64,000 nt of DNA from Halarcobacter bivalviorum (GTDB lineage: Bacteria > Campylobacterota > Campylobacteria > Campylobacterales > Arcobacteraceae). Shown here in pieces: positions 37,481-47,239 of the stretch (position 1 is its first letter; each line of letters opens with the position of its first letter). Below the pieces are notes generated by a model, which did no database searches, was not told the origin of the DNA, and was given only the letters and a program-made list of their open reading frames with translations. The stretch covers positions 1,798,001 through 1,862,000 of the forward strand of contig NZ_CP031217.1 of the NCBI RefSeq assembly GCF_003346815.1. Direction: 5' to 3'. Made by a program: the position numbers and the translations under genes.

Positions 37481-37508
37481 CTCTTAAAATCTTTTAAGAG
37501 ATTTTTTT
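37481..37508 (+). terminator. Intrinsic terminator after the ABC permease
   Basis: CTCTTAAAA (37481-37489) and TTTTAAGAG (37492-37500) pair exactly, then ATTTTTTT. It begins 3 bp after the permease stop and overlaps the 3' end of the convergent GNAT gene. Confidence 0.8.
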
Positions 37509-38002
37509 AAGGCTTTATAAAACTCTTCATACTCCTCTTTTGAAAGAATATTTTGAGATAATAAAAGAAGTTTTAACTCTTCTGCTTTTTGCCTAAAAGG
37601 TATTTGAAAATGTTCATGCTCATTTACTACAAAGCCAAACTTTGCATAAAAGTTTAATCTTTTTTGAGTTATTTCATCAATAATTGGCTCTATTTCTAAA
37701 ACAATATTTTTATTTTCATCTATAAATTTTTGTAAAATCTTAGAACCATATGCTTGACCTCTCAAATTTTTATTTATTGCAAAATGTTCTAAAAAAGTAT
37801 AAGAAGAGATTGTCCAAAAACACACAATTGAAATTAAAACCTCATCTTTTACATAACAAAGCATCTTAAAATTTTCATCTTCTAATACTTCAAAATGCTC
37901 TTCTAAAGTTCTTCTTTCTATCTGTGGAAAAGAATCTAAATAAAGATTCCAAGCTTCATTAAAATATTTATCATCTCTGTTTTTTATAAAAATAAGTTCC
38001 AT
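37484..38002 (-). CDS. GNAT-family acetyltransferase
   Basis: 172 residues from the ATG at 38002 (MELIFIKNRDDKYFNEAW), eight bases after AAGGAT; an upstream in-frame ATG at 38032 lacks a ribosome site. The fold shows in FLEHFAINKNLRGQAYGSKILQKFI (acetyl-CoA loop) and LNFYAKFGFVVNEHEHFQIPF. A C-terminal helical tail (about 135-172) is typical of some Arcobacter relatives. Substrate unknown. It stands alone between a convergent ABC permease and the divergent suf operon. Confidence 0.75.
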   Translation of the reverse strand: MELIFIKNRDDKYFNEAWNLYLDSFPQIERRTLEEHFEVLEDENFKMLCYVKDEVLISIVCFWTISSYTFLEHFAINKNLRGQAYGSKILQKFIDENKNIVLEIEPIIDEITQKRLNFYAKFGFVVNEHEHFQIPFRQKAEELKLLLLSQNILSKEEYEEFYKALKKSLKRF

Positions 38003-38149
38003 TATATTTATCCTTGTAAAATTGAAACGCATAATCTACTCTATTTCACATATTAATATCTTGAAACTAAATTGAAAACTAATTTAAAGTAAAATATTAG
38101 TTTTAGACTTATACTATTTTTTAATGAACATATGTTAAATTTTCTTAAA

Positions 38150-38168
38150 TAGGACAATTTTAGTCCTA
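38150..38168. promoter_or_regulatory. IscR-like inverted repeat upstream of the suf operon
   Basis: TAGGAC-N7-GTCCTA, an exact 6-bp inverted repeat, 19 bp before the sufB ATG. On the minus strand the core reads GACTAAAATTGTC, differing at one position from the type 1 IscR core GACT-RWWWY-AGTC. The same arrangement lies upstream of nifS (35760-35778). Possible -10 boxes are TATACT at 38110-38115 or TTAAAT at 38145-38150; with either, the repeat lies at or just after the start site, where a bound repressor would block transcription. An RNA hairpin is a second reading. Confidence 0.6.
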
Positions 38169-38187
38169 ATTAAACAAAGGCTTTAAA

Positions 38188-39624
38188 ATGAGTGACAACA
38201 AACATTTAAAAGAGATACTTAAACAAGACTATAAACTAGGATTTGAAACACTTGTAGAGAGTGACACTTTTCCAAAAGGTTTAAATGAAGATGTAATAAA
38301 AGCTATCTCTAAAAAGAAAAATGAACCTGCTTGGTTACTTGACTTTAGATTAAAAGCATACAAAATATGGCTTAAAATGGAAGAACCAGACTGGGCACAT
38401 TTAAAATACCCAAAAATAGATTATCAAGATATTTCATATTTTAGTGCTCCTAAAAAAGCATTAGACTCTTTGGATGAAGTTGACCCAGAAATTTTAAAAA
38501 CATACGAAAAATTAGGGATTCCATTAGAAGAACAAAAAATGCTTGCAGGAGTTGCAGTTGATGCAGTATTTGATTCAGTATCAGTAAAAACTACTTATCA
38601 AGAAGAGTTAGAAAAATTAGGAATTATTTTCTGTTCTATTTCAGAAGCAGCACATAATCATCCTGAACTTCTAAAAAAATATTTAGCTTCAGTTGTTAGT
38701 AAAAATGATAACTATTTTGCAACATTAAATAGTGCTGTGTTTACAGATGGAAGTTTTGTTTATATTCCACCAAATACTAGATGTCCAATGGAACTTTCAA
38801 CATATTTTAGAATAAATGCTTTAAATACTGGACAGTTTGAAAGAACTCTAATAATCTGTGATGAAAACTCTTATGTTTCATATAATGAAGGTTGCTCTGC
38901 TCCAAGTAGAGATGAGAGACAACTTCATGCAGCAGTTGTAGAGTTAGTAGCCTTAGAAAATGCACAGATTAAATATTCAACTATTCAAAACTGGTATCCA
39001 GGAGATGAAGAAGGGAAAGGTGGTATTTTAAACTTTGTTACCAAAAGAGGTTTATGTAAAGGAGATAACTCAAAAATCTCTTGGACACAAGTAGAGACTG
39101 GTTCTAGTTTAACATGGAAATATCCTTCATGTGTATTAAAAGGGAATAACTCTGTAGGAGAGTTTTACTCTGTAGCTATCTCTAGTCGTTCTCAACAAGC
39201 AGATACGGGAAGTAAAATGATTCATTTAGGAGAAAATACAAAATCTACTATTATCTCTAAAGGTATCTCTGCAATGAATGGAGTAAATGCCTATAGAGGT
39301 TTAGTAAGTGTAGGGAAAAATGCTAAAAATGCAAGAAATATTTCAGAGTGTGATTCACTTCTTATTGGACATAAATGTAAAGCACATACTTATCCATACC
39401 ATGAAATTAAAAACTCAAGTGCACATATTGAACATGAAGCGACTACTTCAAAAATATCTGAAGAACAACTATTTTATCTATCAGCAAGAGGTATTGATGA
39501 AGAAGATGCAATTGCTATGATTGTAAATGGATTTTGTAAAGAGGTATTAAAAGAACTACCTATGGAATTTGCAGCAGAAGCTAAAGAGTTATTAAGTATC
39601 TCTTTAGAAGGAAGCGTTGGATAA
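38188..39624 (+). CDS. sufB: Fe-S cluster assembly protein SufB
   Basis: 478 residues. Core scaffold of the SufBC2D complex, in which the cluster is assembled. Motifs: [59 protein letters not shown] and the C-terminal [20 protein letters not shown], which includes the conserved glutamate/histidine region shared with SufD. Begins after AAAGG with an eight-base spacer. First gene of sufB-C-D-S-E-T; no sufA or sufR/iscR is in the operon. Confidence 0.97.
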   Translation: MSDNKHLKEILKQDYKLGFETLVESDTFPKGLNEDVIKAISKKKNEPAWLLDFRLKAYKIWLKMEEPDWAHLKYPKIDYQDISYFSAPKKALDSLDEVDPEILKTYEKLGIPLEEQKMLAGVAVDAVFDSVSVKTTYQEELEKLGIIFCSISEAAHNHPELLKKYLASVVSKNDNYFATLNSAVFTDGSFVYIPPNTRCPMELSTYFRINALNTGQFERTLIICDENSYVSYNEGCSAPSRDERQLHAAVVELVALENAQIKYSTIQNWYPGDEEGKGGILNFVTKRGLCKGDNSKISWTQVETGSSLTWKYPSCVLKGNNSVGEFYSVAISSRSQQADTGSKMIHLGENTKSTIISKGISAMNGVNAYRGLVSVGKNAKNARNISECDSLLIGHKCKAHTYPYHEIKNSSAHIEHEATTSKISEEQLFYLSARGIDEEDAIAMIVNGFCKEVLKELPMEFAAEAKELLSISLEGSVG

Positions 39625-39657
39625 AACGAAAAAGAGAACATTTTTAAAGGAAAATAG

Positions 39658-40398
39658 ATGTTAAGTATTAAAGATTTAAAAGTAAATATAGAAAATAAAG
39701 AGATTTTAAAAGGTTTAAATTTAGAGATAAAACCAGGTGAAATTCATGTACTTATGGGACAAAATGGTGCAGGAAAATCAACTTTAGTAAAAACAATTAG
39801 TGACCATTATGATTGTGAAGTTACTGGTGGAGAAATTACATATAAAGATAAAAATCTTTTAGATTTAGATGTTTCACAAAGAGCTAAAGAAGGTATCTTT
39901 TTAAGTTTTCAAAATCCAGTTGAGATTCCAGGAGTAAATAATAGTTATTTTCTAAAAACTATTGTAAATGAAAAAAGAAAATATCATAATGAAGAAGAGT
40001 TAGATGCAATGGGCTTCTTAAAATATACAAAAGAGGAACTATCTAAATTTGAGATTGATAAATCACTTTTACAAAGAGATTTAAATGATGGTTTTTCAGG
40101 TGGAGAGAAAAAAAGAAATGAACTTATTCAACTTCTTCTTTTAAAACCTGATTTAATCATGCTTGATGAGATTGATTCTGGGCTTGATGTTGATGCTGTA
40201 AAGAGTGTAGCAAAAGTTATTAATAACCTATTAGAAGACAAATCTAAATCTTTATTAATGATTACACACTATGACAAACTCTTAAGTCTTGTAAAACCAG
40301 ATTTTGTACATATTTTAAAAGATGGGAAAATAGTTAAAACAGGAGACTACACTTTAGCACAACACCTTGATAGTGTTGGGTTTCAAGGATTGGAGTAA
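39658..40398 (+). CDS. sufC: Fe-S cluster assembly ATPase SufC
   Basis: 246 residues, ABC-type ATPase that drives conformational change in SufBD. Walker A GQNGAGKST, the signature FSGGEKKRNELIQLL and Walker B LIMLDEIDSGLDVDAV are intact, as is the SufC-specific segment FLSFQNPVEIPGVNNSYFL. It lies 33 bp after sufB and 2 bp before sufD. AAAGGAAAATAG precedes the ATG. Confidence 0.97.
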   Translation: MLSIKDLKVNIENKEILKGLNLEIKPGEIHVLMGQNGAGKSTLVKTISDHYDCEVTGGEITYKDKNLLDLDVSQRAKEGIFLSFQNPVEIPGVNNSYFLKTIVNEKRKYHNEEELDAMGFLKYTKEELSKFEIDKSLLQRDLNDGFSGGEKKRNELIQLLLLKPDLIMLDEIDSGLDVDAVKSVAKVINNLLEDKSKSLLMITHYDKLLSLVKPDFVHILKDGKIVKTGDYTLAQHLDSVGFQGLE

Positions 40399-40400
40399 TT

Positions 40401-41432
40401 ATGAAACTAATAGATTTAAAAGATATTAACTTTCCAACAAAAAAAGATGAAGACTTTAGAAAAATAAATCTAAATCCTATCTTAGAAAAAGAGTTTGAAT
40501 ACTCAAAAAACTATAAACTAGATTTAGAACTTGAAGAGAGTCACTCTATTTTATGTAGAACAAATGAATTAGTAAAAATAAATGAGAGATTAAATACAAA
40601 AAACTATGAACTAAATATTAAAGAAGATAGTCAAGAGCCTATAATAATTATTCATAAATTAGAAAATGAAAATAGTATAAACACTAACTCTTTAAGAATA
40701 AATGTTTCAAAAGATGTAAAAGCCTCTGTAATTGAAGTTTTTATAAATGAAAAAAACAATAATTTTTATAGTGTGAATAGAGAGTTTAATCTTCTAGAAA
40801 ACTCAAGCTTAGAGTATTTAAAAATAGAGGATTTAGAAGAAAACAACTCATTATTAATCAATTATGTAAATAACTTAGCTGATAACTCAAAACTAAATCA
40901 TACAAACTTTGAGTTAGGTAAAGGTTTTGCTCTTTCTATTTATAACACCAGTTTAGAAAAAGAGAATGCAACTTTAACTATAAATGGGTTTGTAAACCTA
41001 AAGCAAAGTGCAAATAGTTCTTCAATATTTAACACAGTCCATGAAAATAGAAACAATAAAAGTCAAATAAGATATAAACATATCTTAAATGATAGTTCAA
41101 AAGCTGTATTTGAAGCTATGTCAAAAGTAAATGAGAAAGCTTTTTATTCTAAAGTTTATCAAAGCACAGATACTATTTTATTAAGTGATGATGCTACTAT
41201 TTTTGCAAAACCTCATTTAGAGATAAATATAGATGAACTTGAAGCTAGTCATGGAGCAACAACTGGTTCATTAAATGAGGAGCAACTTTTATATTTACAA
41301 TCAAGAGGTATCGATAAACAAAAGGCTAAAGAGATTTTATTAAAAGCTATAGAGAATGAGATTTTAGATACTATTTTAGACTCAAAAATAAAAGATTTTG
41401 TAATAGATTATAAAAGGAGCAGTTATGTTTAA
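40401..41432 (+). CDS. sufD: Fe-S cluster assembly protein SufD
   Basis: 343 residues. Partner of SufB in the scaffold complex. The N-terminal part is diverged, but the C-terminal beta-helix and tail are clear: FAKPHLEINIDELEASHGAT, then GSLNEEQLLYLQSRGIDKQKA. It overlaps sufS by 8 bp. Identification rests on the tail and on position between sufC and sufS. Confidence 0.92.
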   Translation: MKLIDLKDINFPTKKDEDFRKINLNPILEKEFEYSKNYKLDLELEESHSILCRTNELVKINERLNTKNYELNIKEDSQEPIIIIHKLENENSINTNSLRINVSKDVKASVIEVFINEKNNNFYSVNREFNLLENSSLEYLKIEDLEENNSLLINYVNNLADNSKLNHTNFELGKGFALSIYNTSLEKENATLTINGFVNLKQSANSSSIFNTVHENRNNKSQIRYKHILNDSSKAVFEAMSKVNEKAFYSKVYQSTDTILLSDDATIFAKPHLEINIDELEASHGATTGSLNEEQLLYLQSRGIDKQKAKEILLKAIENEILDTILDSKIKDFVIDYKRSSYV

Positions 41433-42606
41433 AAATGATTTTCCCTATTTTTCAAATAGTGATATTGTCTATTTAGATAATGCTGCAACAACACAAAAAC
41501 CAAAAGAAGTAATCACTTCTCAAGTAGAGTATTATGAAAAATATTGTGCAAACACACATAGAAGTTCTTTTGGGGATGCGAATAAAGCAACATTAAATTA
41601 TGAAAATGCAAGAAAAACTTTGCAAAAATTTATAAATGCTCCAACAAAAGAGCAAATTATTTTTACAAAAGGGGTTACAGAATCTATTAATTTTATAGCC
41701 TCTTCATATGCTAAAAAATTTGATAAAGTAATTATCTCTTCTTTAGAACATCACTCTAATATTGTACCTTGGCATATGCAAGGAAGAACTTTAGGTGAAG
41801 GACTGGAAGTAGTCTCTTGCAATGATAATTTAGATTTTGATTTTGTAGAGTATGAAGATATTTTAAAACAAAATCCAAACTCATTTGTAAGTATTACTCA
41901 TATTTCAAATGCTTTTGGAAAAATCCATGATATTAAAGCAATTATAAAATTAGCTCATAAATACAAATCTGTAGTAATGATCGATGGGGCACAGAGTTTA
42001 GCTCACATGAATATTGATGTTCAAGATTTAGATGTAGATTTTTTTGCAATATCAGCACATAAAACTTTTGGACCAACAGGAGTTGGGGCTATTTATGTAA
42101 AAGAGTCTTTATTAAAAGAGCTTGAACCTTATCAAACAGGAGGAGCAACAATTCATGAGGTAGATTTTCTTTCATCTACAATGCTTGACTCTCCTTATAA
42201 GTTTGAAGCAGGAACTCAAAATATTGCTGGAGTTATAGGCTTTGCAAAGGCTTTAGAATATCTTGAAAAAGTTGGATATGAGGCAATAATGAAACAAGAG
42301 CATGAGCTTTATGAGTATTTGACTGATCAGTTAAGCAAATTACCAAATATTATTTTTTATAATGATACAGAAGATTCTATTGGAAGTAAAAGTTTCAATT
42401 TCAAAAATATTATCCATGATGATATTGGAATTTTACTTGATAAAATGAAAATTGCTTTACGTGTAGGACATCACTGCGCACAACCCATAATGAAACAACT
42501 TAATATAAAAGGGACTATTAGAGTTTCAATAGCTTTTTATAATACAAAAGAGGATATTGATAAGTTAATTACTGCTTTAAAAAAAGCTCTTGATATGCTA
42601 AGGTAA
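41425..42606 (+). CDS. sufS: Cysteine desulfurase SufS
   Basis: 393 residues, group II desulfurase. YLDNAATTQKPKEVI at the N-terminus, the PLP lysine in FAISAHKTFGPTGVGAIYV, and the active cysteine in LRVGHHCAQPIMKQL. Unlike NifS (group I, also in this window), group II enzymes need SufE to accept the persulfide; sufE is the next gene. The start overlaps sufD. Confidence 0.96.
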   Translation: MFKNDFPYFSNSDIVYLDNAATTQKPKEVITSQVEYYEKYCANTHRSSFGDANKATLNYENARKTLQKFINAPTKEQIIFTKGVTESINFIASSYAKKFDKVIISSLEHHSNIVPWHMQGRTLGEGLEVVSCNDNLDFDFVEYEDILKQNPNSFVSITHISNAFGKIHDIKAIIKLAHKYKSVVMIDGAQSLAHMNIDVQDLDVDFFAISAHKTFGPTGVGAIYVKESLLKELEPYQTGGATIHEVDFLSSTMLDSPYKFEAGTQNIAGVIGFAKALEYLEKVGYEAIMKQEHELYEYLTDQLSKLPNIIFYNDTEDSIGSKSFNFKNIIHDDIGILLDKMKIALRVGHHCAQPIMKQLNIKGTIRVSIAFYNTKEDIDKLITALKKALDMLR

Positions 42607-42614
42607 GGATAAAA

Positions 42615-43025
42615 ATGACAACTATTGAAAAAAGAGTTCATGAGATAAAAGAGGATTTAGACTTCTTTGAAGATGAACTACAAAAATATGAATACATTAT
42701 TGATTTAGGCAAAAAATTAGAGGAGTTAGATTCTCAATACAAAGTTGCTGAAAATATAGTTCATGGTTGTACTTCACAAGTTTGGTTAATTTGTGAGAGA
42801 AAAGAAGATAAGCTATTTTTCAAAGGAACTTCTGATGCAGTTATTGTTAAAGGTCTAGTTTATATTATTCTAAAAATCTTTTCTGACTCAACAATTGAAG
42901 AGTTAAAAGAAGCAGATATGGATATTGTTTATGAATTAGGTCTTAGTGAAGTTATTACTCCAAATAGACAAAGTGGAGTAATTGGTATGATGAAAAAAAT
43001 TAAAGAGTATGCTTTAAAAGCATAA
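42615..43025 (+). CDS. sufE: Sulfur acceptor protein SufE
   Basis: 136 residues. Takes sulfur from SufS through a cysteine in AENIVHGCTSQVWLI and hands it to SufB. The middle segment FFKGTSDAVIVKGLVYIIL and the C-terminal SGVIGMMKKIKEYA are typical of SufE. It lies 8 bp after sufS and 11 bp before the sufT-like gene. Confidence 0.95.
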   Translation: MTTIEKRVHEIKEDLDFFEDELQKYEYIIDLGKKLEELDSQYKVAENIVHGCTSQVWLICERKEDKLFFKGTSDAVIVKGLVYIILKIFSDSTIEELKEADMDIVYELGLSEVITPNRQSGVIGMMKKIKEYALKA

Positions 43026-43036
43026 AAGGATTATAA

Positions 43037-43381
43037 ATGTCACTTATTGAAGATAAAGAGGCTTTAAAAGAAGATGTAATTAAAAGATTAAAATCAGTAT
43101 ATGATCCAGAAATACCAGTAAATATCTATGATTTAGGATTAATATATAAAATTGATTTTGAAGAGAAAAACAATTATGTTTTTGCAACAATAGAGATGAC
43201 ACTAACTTCTCCTGCTTGTCCAGTAGCAGAGAGTTTAGTAGAACAAGTTAAATATGTAACTCAAACAGCAGATATTATTGATGAGGCATATGTTCATTTA
43301 GTTTTTGATCCTCCTTGGGATCCTTCAATGATTAGTGAAGAAGGAAAGGAAGTAATGGCTGTTTCTGGAGCTCATATTTAA
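43037..43381 (+). CDS. sufT: MIP18/DUF59 family Fe-S assembly factor (SufT-like)
   Basis: 114 residues, the short DUF59 form. Conserved segment VYDPEIPVNIYDLGLIYKID and the cysteine-bearing TLTSPACPVAESLVEQV are present, followed by VHLVFDPPWDPSMISEEGK, near-universal in the family. These proteins assist maturation of Fe-S enzymes. Position directly after sufE supports that role. It lies next to the MFS gene, which starts immediately after its stop. Confidence 0.88.
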   Translation: MSLIEDKEALKEDVIKRLKSVYDPEIPVNIYDLGLIYKIDFEEKNNYVFATIEMTLTSPACPVAESLVEQVKYVTQTADIIDEAYVHLVFDPPWDPSMISEEGKEVMAVSGAHI

Positions 43382-44527
43382 ATGAAAAGAAATGAGCTTC
43401 TAATTATTATTTATACAATTACAGTTTTATTATCTGTAATGTATGCTACCCAACCTATTCAACCTCTATTAGCAAAAGAGTTTAATGTATCAGTTGTAAA
43501 AGCTTCATCTTTTACAGCTGTTATTATGCTTTTTTTAGCAATATCTCCTATTATTTATGGATATATTTTAGAGTCAGTAAAAACAAAGACTGTGTTAACA
43601 GTAGCTTCAATAACACTTTTTGTGACAAATTTAGCCTTAAGTTTTTCAAATACTTATGAAGTTTTCTTGACTATTAGAACTATCGAAGCAATGATTGTAC
43701 CTGCTATTTTAACTGCTTGTATGACTATTTTAGCAAATGATAAAGAGAATACTAAAGTAAATATGTCTATTTATGTTGCTGCAACTGTATTTGGTGGACT
43801 TGTAGGAAGAGTTTTCTCAGGTTTTATTGCTACAGAATTTGGGTGGAGAGTTGTATTCTTTTCACTTTCATTAGCACTTTTACTTGGTCTTTATTTTATA
43901 AGAAAACTATCTTTTGAAGGGGATACACAATTAGCAAAACCTAAACTAAATGATATTACTAATATTTTAAAAGATAAAAGGTTTGTAGTAATCTACTCTT
44001 TAATGTTTGTTATCTTCTTTATTTTTGGTGGTATTTTAAATATTTTACCATTTAGAATAAAAGAACAAGTTCCAGATATTACAGAGACACAAATTGGTCT
44101 TTTATATCTTGGATATGGTGTTGGAATTGTAGTTTCACTTACTATACATAAAATCATTGCTTTATTTAAAACAGAGCTACCAACTGTTTTAGCAGGAATT
44201 GCTATTTTCTTCCTTGCTACAATAGGATTTTTTAGTTCAAATGCCTTATTCTTATTTTCACTTGTATTCTTATTTTGTTTAGGAATGTTTATCATTCATA
44301 CAGTTGCTACAAGAATAGCAAATTCATTAAAACAAAATCAAAAAGCACTTACTTCAGGAATGTACCTTAGTTTCTACTATTTTGGTGGAGCAATTGGTTC
44401 TTTTGCCCCATCATTTGTATATGCAAATTTTGGTTGGAATATAACTATGTTTTTATTTATATCTATGCTTGTAGGTATCTTCTTTTTTGTTTTTATAAAT
44501 AGAGGTTTATTTAAAAATTTCAATTAA
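43382..44527 (+). CDS. Major facilitator superfamily transporter
   Basis: 381 residues with about 12 membrane helices. The N-terminus (IIYTITVLLSVMYATQPIQP) and the loop VFGGLVGRVFSGFIATEFGWRVVFF are typical of the YnfM-like drug/metabolite branch. Direction and substrate are unknown. The ATG begins the base after the sufT-like stop, so it is carried on the suf transcript, although no Fe-S function is known for this family. Ends by overlapping the convergent EAL gene by 4 bp, with no terminator visible between them. Confidence 0.85.
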   Translation: MKRNELLIIIYTITVLLSVMYATQPIQPLLAKEFNVSVVKASSFTAVIMLFLAISPIIYGYILESVKTKTVLTVASITLFVTNLALSFSNTYEVFLTIRTIEAMIVPAILTACMTILANDKENTKVNMSIYVAATVFGGLVGRVFSGFIATEFGWRVVFFSLSLALLLGLYFIRKLSFEGDTQLAKPKLNDITNILKDKRFVVIYSLMFVIFFIFGGILNILPFRIKEQVPDITETQIGLLYLGYGVGIVVSLTIHKIIALFKTELPTVLAGIAIFFLATIGFFSSNALFLFSLVFLFCLGMFIIHTVATRIANSLKQNQKALTSGMYLSFYYFGGAIGSFAPSFVYANFGWNITMFLFISMLVGIFFFVFINRGLFKNFN

Positions 44528-46779
44528 TCTTCTACTATTTTTTCATTAGGTTTACCTATGTAATATCCTTGGGAATAATTTATTCCCATCGATTTTACAT
44601 AATCAAAAATTTCTTTATTTTCTATATATTCAGCAATAGTTTTAATCCCTAAATTGTCACATAAAAACTTTAAGGTTCCAACCAAAAGTTGAGTTTTTCT
44701 ATTTTCATGAATATCTCTTATTAGTGTTCCATCTATCTTTAGATAATCAATATACTCATTTAGATTAATAATATATTGATAATTAGAATAGCCACTTCCA
44801 AAATCATCAATTGCAATTTTACAACCTAAAGCTTTTACCTCTTTTATAAAATTTAAAAACTCCTCATAGTTTTCAATTGCTTCTGATTCAACAAGTTCTA
44901 TAACTAATTTTTGCCCTACTTTATATTTTTCAATATTTTCATAAATATAAGTTCTTATTTCCTCGGAAGAAATATCTTCTGCACTTAAATTTATAGAAAA
45001 TTCTGTTTCAAGATTTTGAAAATACTCAAAAGACTTCTTTATAATAGACTTTGTTAGCTTTTTATATTTTTTAATATCTTTGGCAATAGATAAAAAGCTA
45101 TCTGGATAGAGTAACTCATCTTCATATTTTAGACGAACTAAAGTCTCATATTTTTCTATCATCTCTTGTTTATTATTGTATATTGGTTGAAAGTGAACTA
45201 TAACATCATCATTTTCTATAGCTTTTTTTACTTTATTTGCTAATCTAATATTATCTTTATTTAATTCAACTCTTTTATCTTCTCTATTATAAATATAAAT
45301 ATTGCTTTTTATAAAGTTTGCTGTTTCTAAAGCGATCTCAGCTTCTTGAACTTTTCTTGCAATATTTGTTGCTTCTTCTGTACTACTAACTCCAATTGTA
45401 CATTCAACTAAAATTTTAAAGTTATTTCTAATCTCAAACTCTTCATTTTCAATATCTTTAAAAAGAGTCTCTACATCCTTTTTTAATAACTCTTTATTAT
45501 CAAAATTATAGATAAAAGCAAATGAGTTTTTATCTATTTTATATAGCTCATAAAATCTATCAGTAAATTCATAATAAGTTAAAAACTTTGCAATAGATTT
45601 AATAAGTTGATTTGCTACTTTATATCCATAAGCATTTGTAACTTTAGAGAAATTGTCTATCTCTAAAATGATTACAATTTTATTTCTGCTTTCATTATTT
45701 TTATAATTAAATAAAAGTCCTTCTTTATTTGGTAAATAAGTTAAATTATCTGTAACCATTTGTGTTTTTAACTTATTTTTTAAAAGCTCAGGAGTTTTTG
45801 AAAAATAGATAATTACAGGAAGAGTTAATAAAATCAATATAATAAAAACCAAATAAGTAATATCTCTATCTTTTTTATTTTGAACAGCTAAATCATGATA
45901 TTTTAAGCCTAATACTAATCTTAACTCTTGTCCTGTTTCAAAAAAGTGCAATTTTTTACTATAAAAAGTGCTTGAAAGATACTCTTCATAAAATAGTGCA
46001 TTTCTTGCATCAAAAGAGTCAAAAGCATCTTTTAATAAGTAAGTATCATACTTATCACTTTTTATACCATATTCAGGATTTGAATGTAAAATAAACTTAC
46101 CTAAGTTATCCACAATCATAACATCATAAAGCAAAGCATTTTCATACTGCTTTAAAAAATCATCAAAACTTATATTTATGATTAAAACTCCAGCTTTTTC
46201 ACCCTTTTCATTAAAGACAACTTTTCCTATTCTTAATGATACTTTTTTAGGTAAAACAAGTTTTCCATATTCTCTTTCTAAATCAAGTTTAGAAAAGCCT
46301 ATTTCTTCTTCTAAATTTTTAAAACGAATGAAATAGTCTCTACTAGATTTATCTTGTAATCTTTCTTCAGGAACTATAAATGAAATCTCTTCATCTCCAA
46401 ATTTACCACTAGGAGCACCTTCTACTCTGATTTTTTCCATTCCATTTATATCTAATAATCTTACTTGTATTGCAGAAGGCAAGCTTTTTTTTACAACTAA
46501 AAATAACTCTTCTAACTCTTTTTTATTCTCTTTTTTATTTATATACCTATTTAAAAGTTCACTTTGAGCTAAAGAAGAAATTGCAAGATTATATGTTTTT
46601 ATATACAGCAAAAGTTCTTTCTCTTTTTCATAAGCCTTACTTCTCATTTGTTCCAATGAAATCTTATTAATATCATTTTTATGTGTACTTTGAAAAGCAA
46701 AAAAAAGTAGACCTAAAAGACATAAAGTAAAAATAAAAAAAAGTGCTAAAAAAGAGTATTTGTAGTTAATTCGCTCCAT
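44524..46779 (-). CDS. Membrane signalling protein with sensor, degenerate GGDEF and EAL domains
   Basis: 751 residues from the ATG at 46779, six bases after AGGA; an in-frame GTG just upstream is less likely. A membrane helix (about 8-28), an extracytoplasmic dCache-like sensor (about 30-300) and a second helix (about 308-327) precede a GGDEF-fold domain (about 345-490). The GGDEF motif is replaced by a KNSFAFIY stretch, so cyclase activity is probably lost. The EAL domain (about 510-750) keeps ETL in place of EAL, DDFGSGYSNYQY and LKIDGTLI, and AEYIENKEIFDYVKSMGI, which suggests a working c-di-GMP phosphodiesterase. Signal unknown. Confidence 0.85.
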   Translation of the reverse strand: MERINYKYSFLALFFIFTLCLLGLLFFAFQSTHKNDINKISLEQMRSKAYEKEKELLLYIKTYNLAISSLAQSELLNRYINKKENKKELEELFLVVKKSLPSAIQVRLLDINGMEKIRVEGAPSGKFGDEEISFIVPEERLQDKSSRDYFIRFKNLEEEIGFSKLDLEREYGKLVLPKKVSLRIGKVVFNEKGEKAGVLIINISFDDFLKQYENALLYDVMIVDNLGKFILHSNPEYGIKSDKYDTYLLKDAFDSFDARNALFYEEYLSSTFYSKKLHFFETGQELRLVLGLKYHDLAVQNKKDRDITYLVFIILILLTLPVIIYFSKTPELLKNKLKTQMVTDNLTYLPNKEGLLFNYKNNESRNKIVIILEIDNFSKVTNAYGYKVANQLIKSIAKFLTYYEFTDRFYELYKIDKNSFAFIYNFDNKELLKKDVETLFKDIENEEFEIRNNFKILVECTIGVSSTEEATNIARKVQEAEIALETANFIKSNIYIYNREDKRVELNKDNIRLANKVKKAIENDDVIVHFQPIYNNKQEMIEKYETLVRLKYEDELLYPDSFLSIAKDIKKYKKLTKSIIKKSFEYFQNLETEFSINLSAEDISSEEIRTYIYENIEKYKVGQKLVIELVESEAIENYEEFLNFIKEVKALGCKIAIDDFGSGYSNYQYIINLNEYIDYLKIDGTLIRDIHENRKTQLLVGTLKFLCDNLGIKTIAEYIENKEIFDYVKSMGINYSQGYYIGKPNEKIVED

Positions 46780-46924
46780 CACTTGTCCTGAAAAATTTAC
46801 CCAATTTTACAAAAGAAAGGTGTCAAAATAGTATCAAAAAATTTTTTTTATTATTATAACTTTATAAAAAAATACCTCTTTTTATAAAAGTTGATTTAAT
46901 AATTTTTATGTAATAATGTCTATT

Positions 46925-47227
46925 ATGGCAAAAGAATATAAAATACAAAAGAAAAAAACAGTTGCAACAACTGTATCACAAGTGACATTTAGAATACTTG
47001 TTACAATAGCAATAATAATTTTTGCATATCTTATTTATGACAAAATGGATTTTGCAAATGGTGGCTTTGACTTTAGTTCAGCGGATAGAAACAAGGTTGA
47101 AACTAAAACACCAGAACAATTAAAATGGTTCGATGACTTCAAGGGAGTAGAAAATGTTCCTAGTAAAAAACAACTTGAAGAAAAAAATGAGAAGTCAGGA
47201 AACTTTTTAGGATTTGGTTCAAAATAA
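46925..47227 (+). CDS. Small single-helix membrane protein
   Basis: 100 residues from ATG 46925 (AKEYKIQKKKTVATTVSQVT); ATG 46916 in the same frame adds three residues and is equally possible. One membrane helix at about 25-42, then an acidic hydrophilic tail with DRNKVETKTPEQLKWFDDF. No Shine-Dalgarno sequence is visible before either ATG, and a TAATAAT stretch lies at the presumed 5' end, so a leaderless or near-leaderless transcript is possible. I recognise no family. The next 54-residue membrane gene follows 12 bp later. Confidence 0.6.
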   Translation: MAKEYKIQKKKTVATTVSQVTFRILVTIAIIIFAYLIYDKMDFANGGFDFSSADRNKVETKTPEQLKWFDDFKGVENVPSKKQLEEKNEKSGNFLGFGSK

Positions 47228-47239
47228 CAGGAGAATAAT

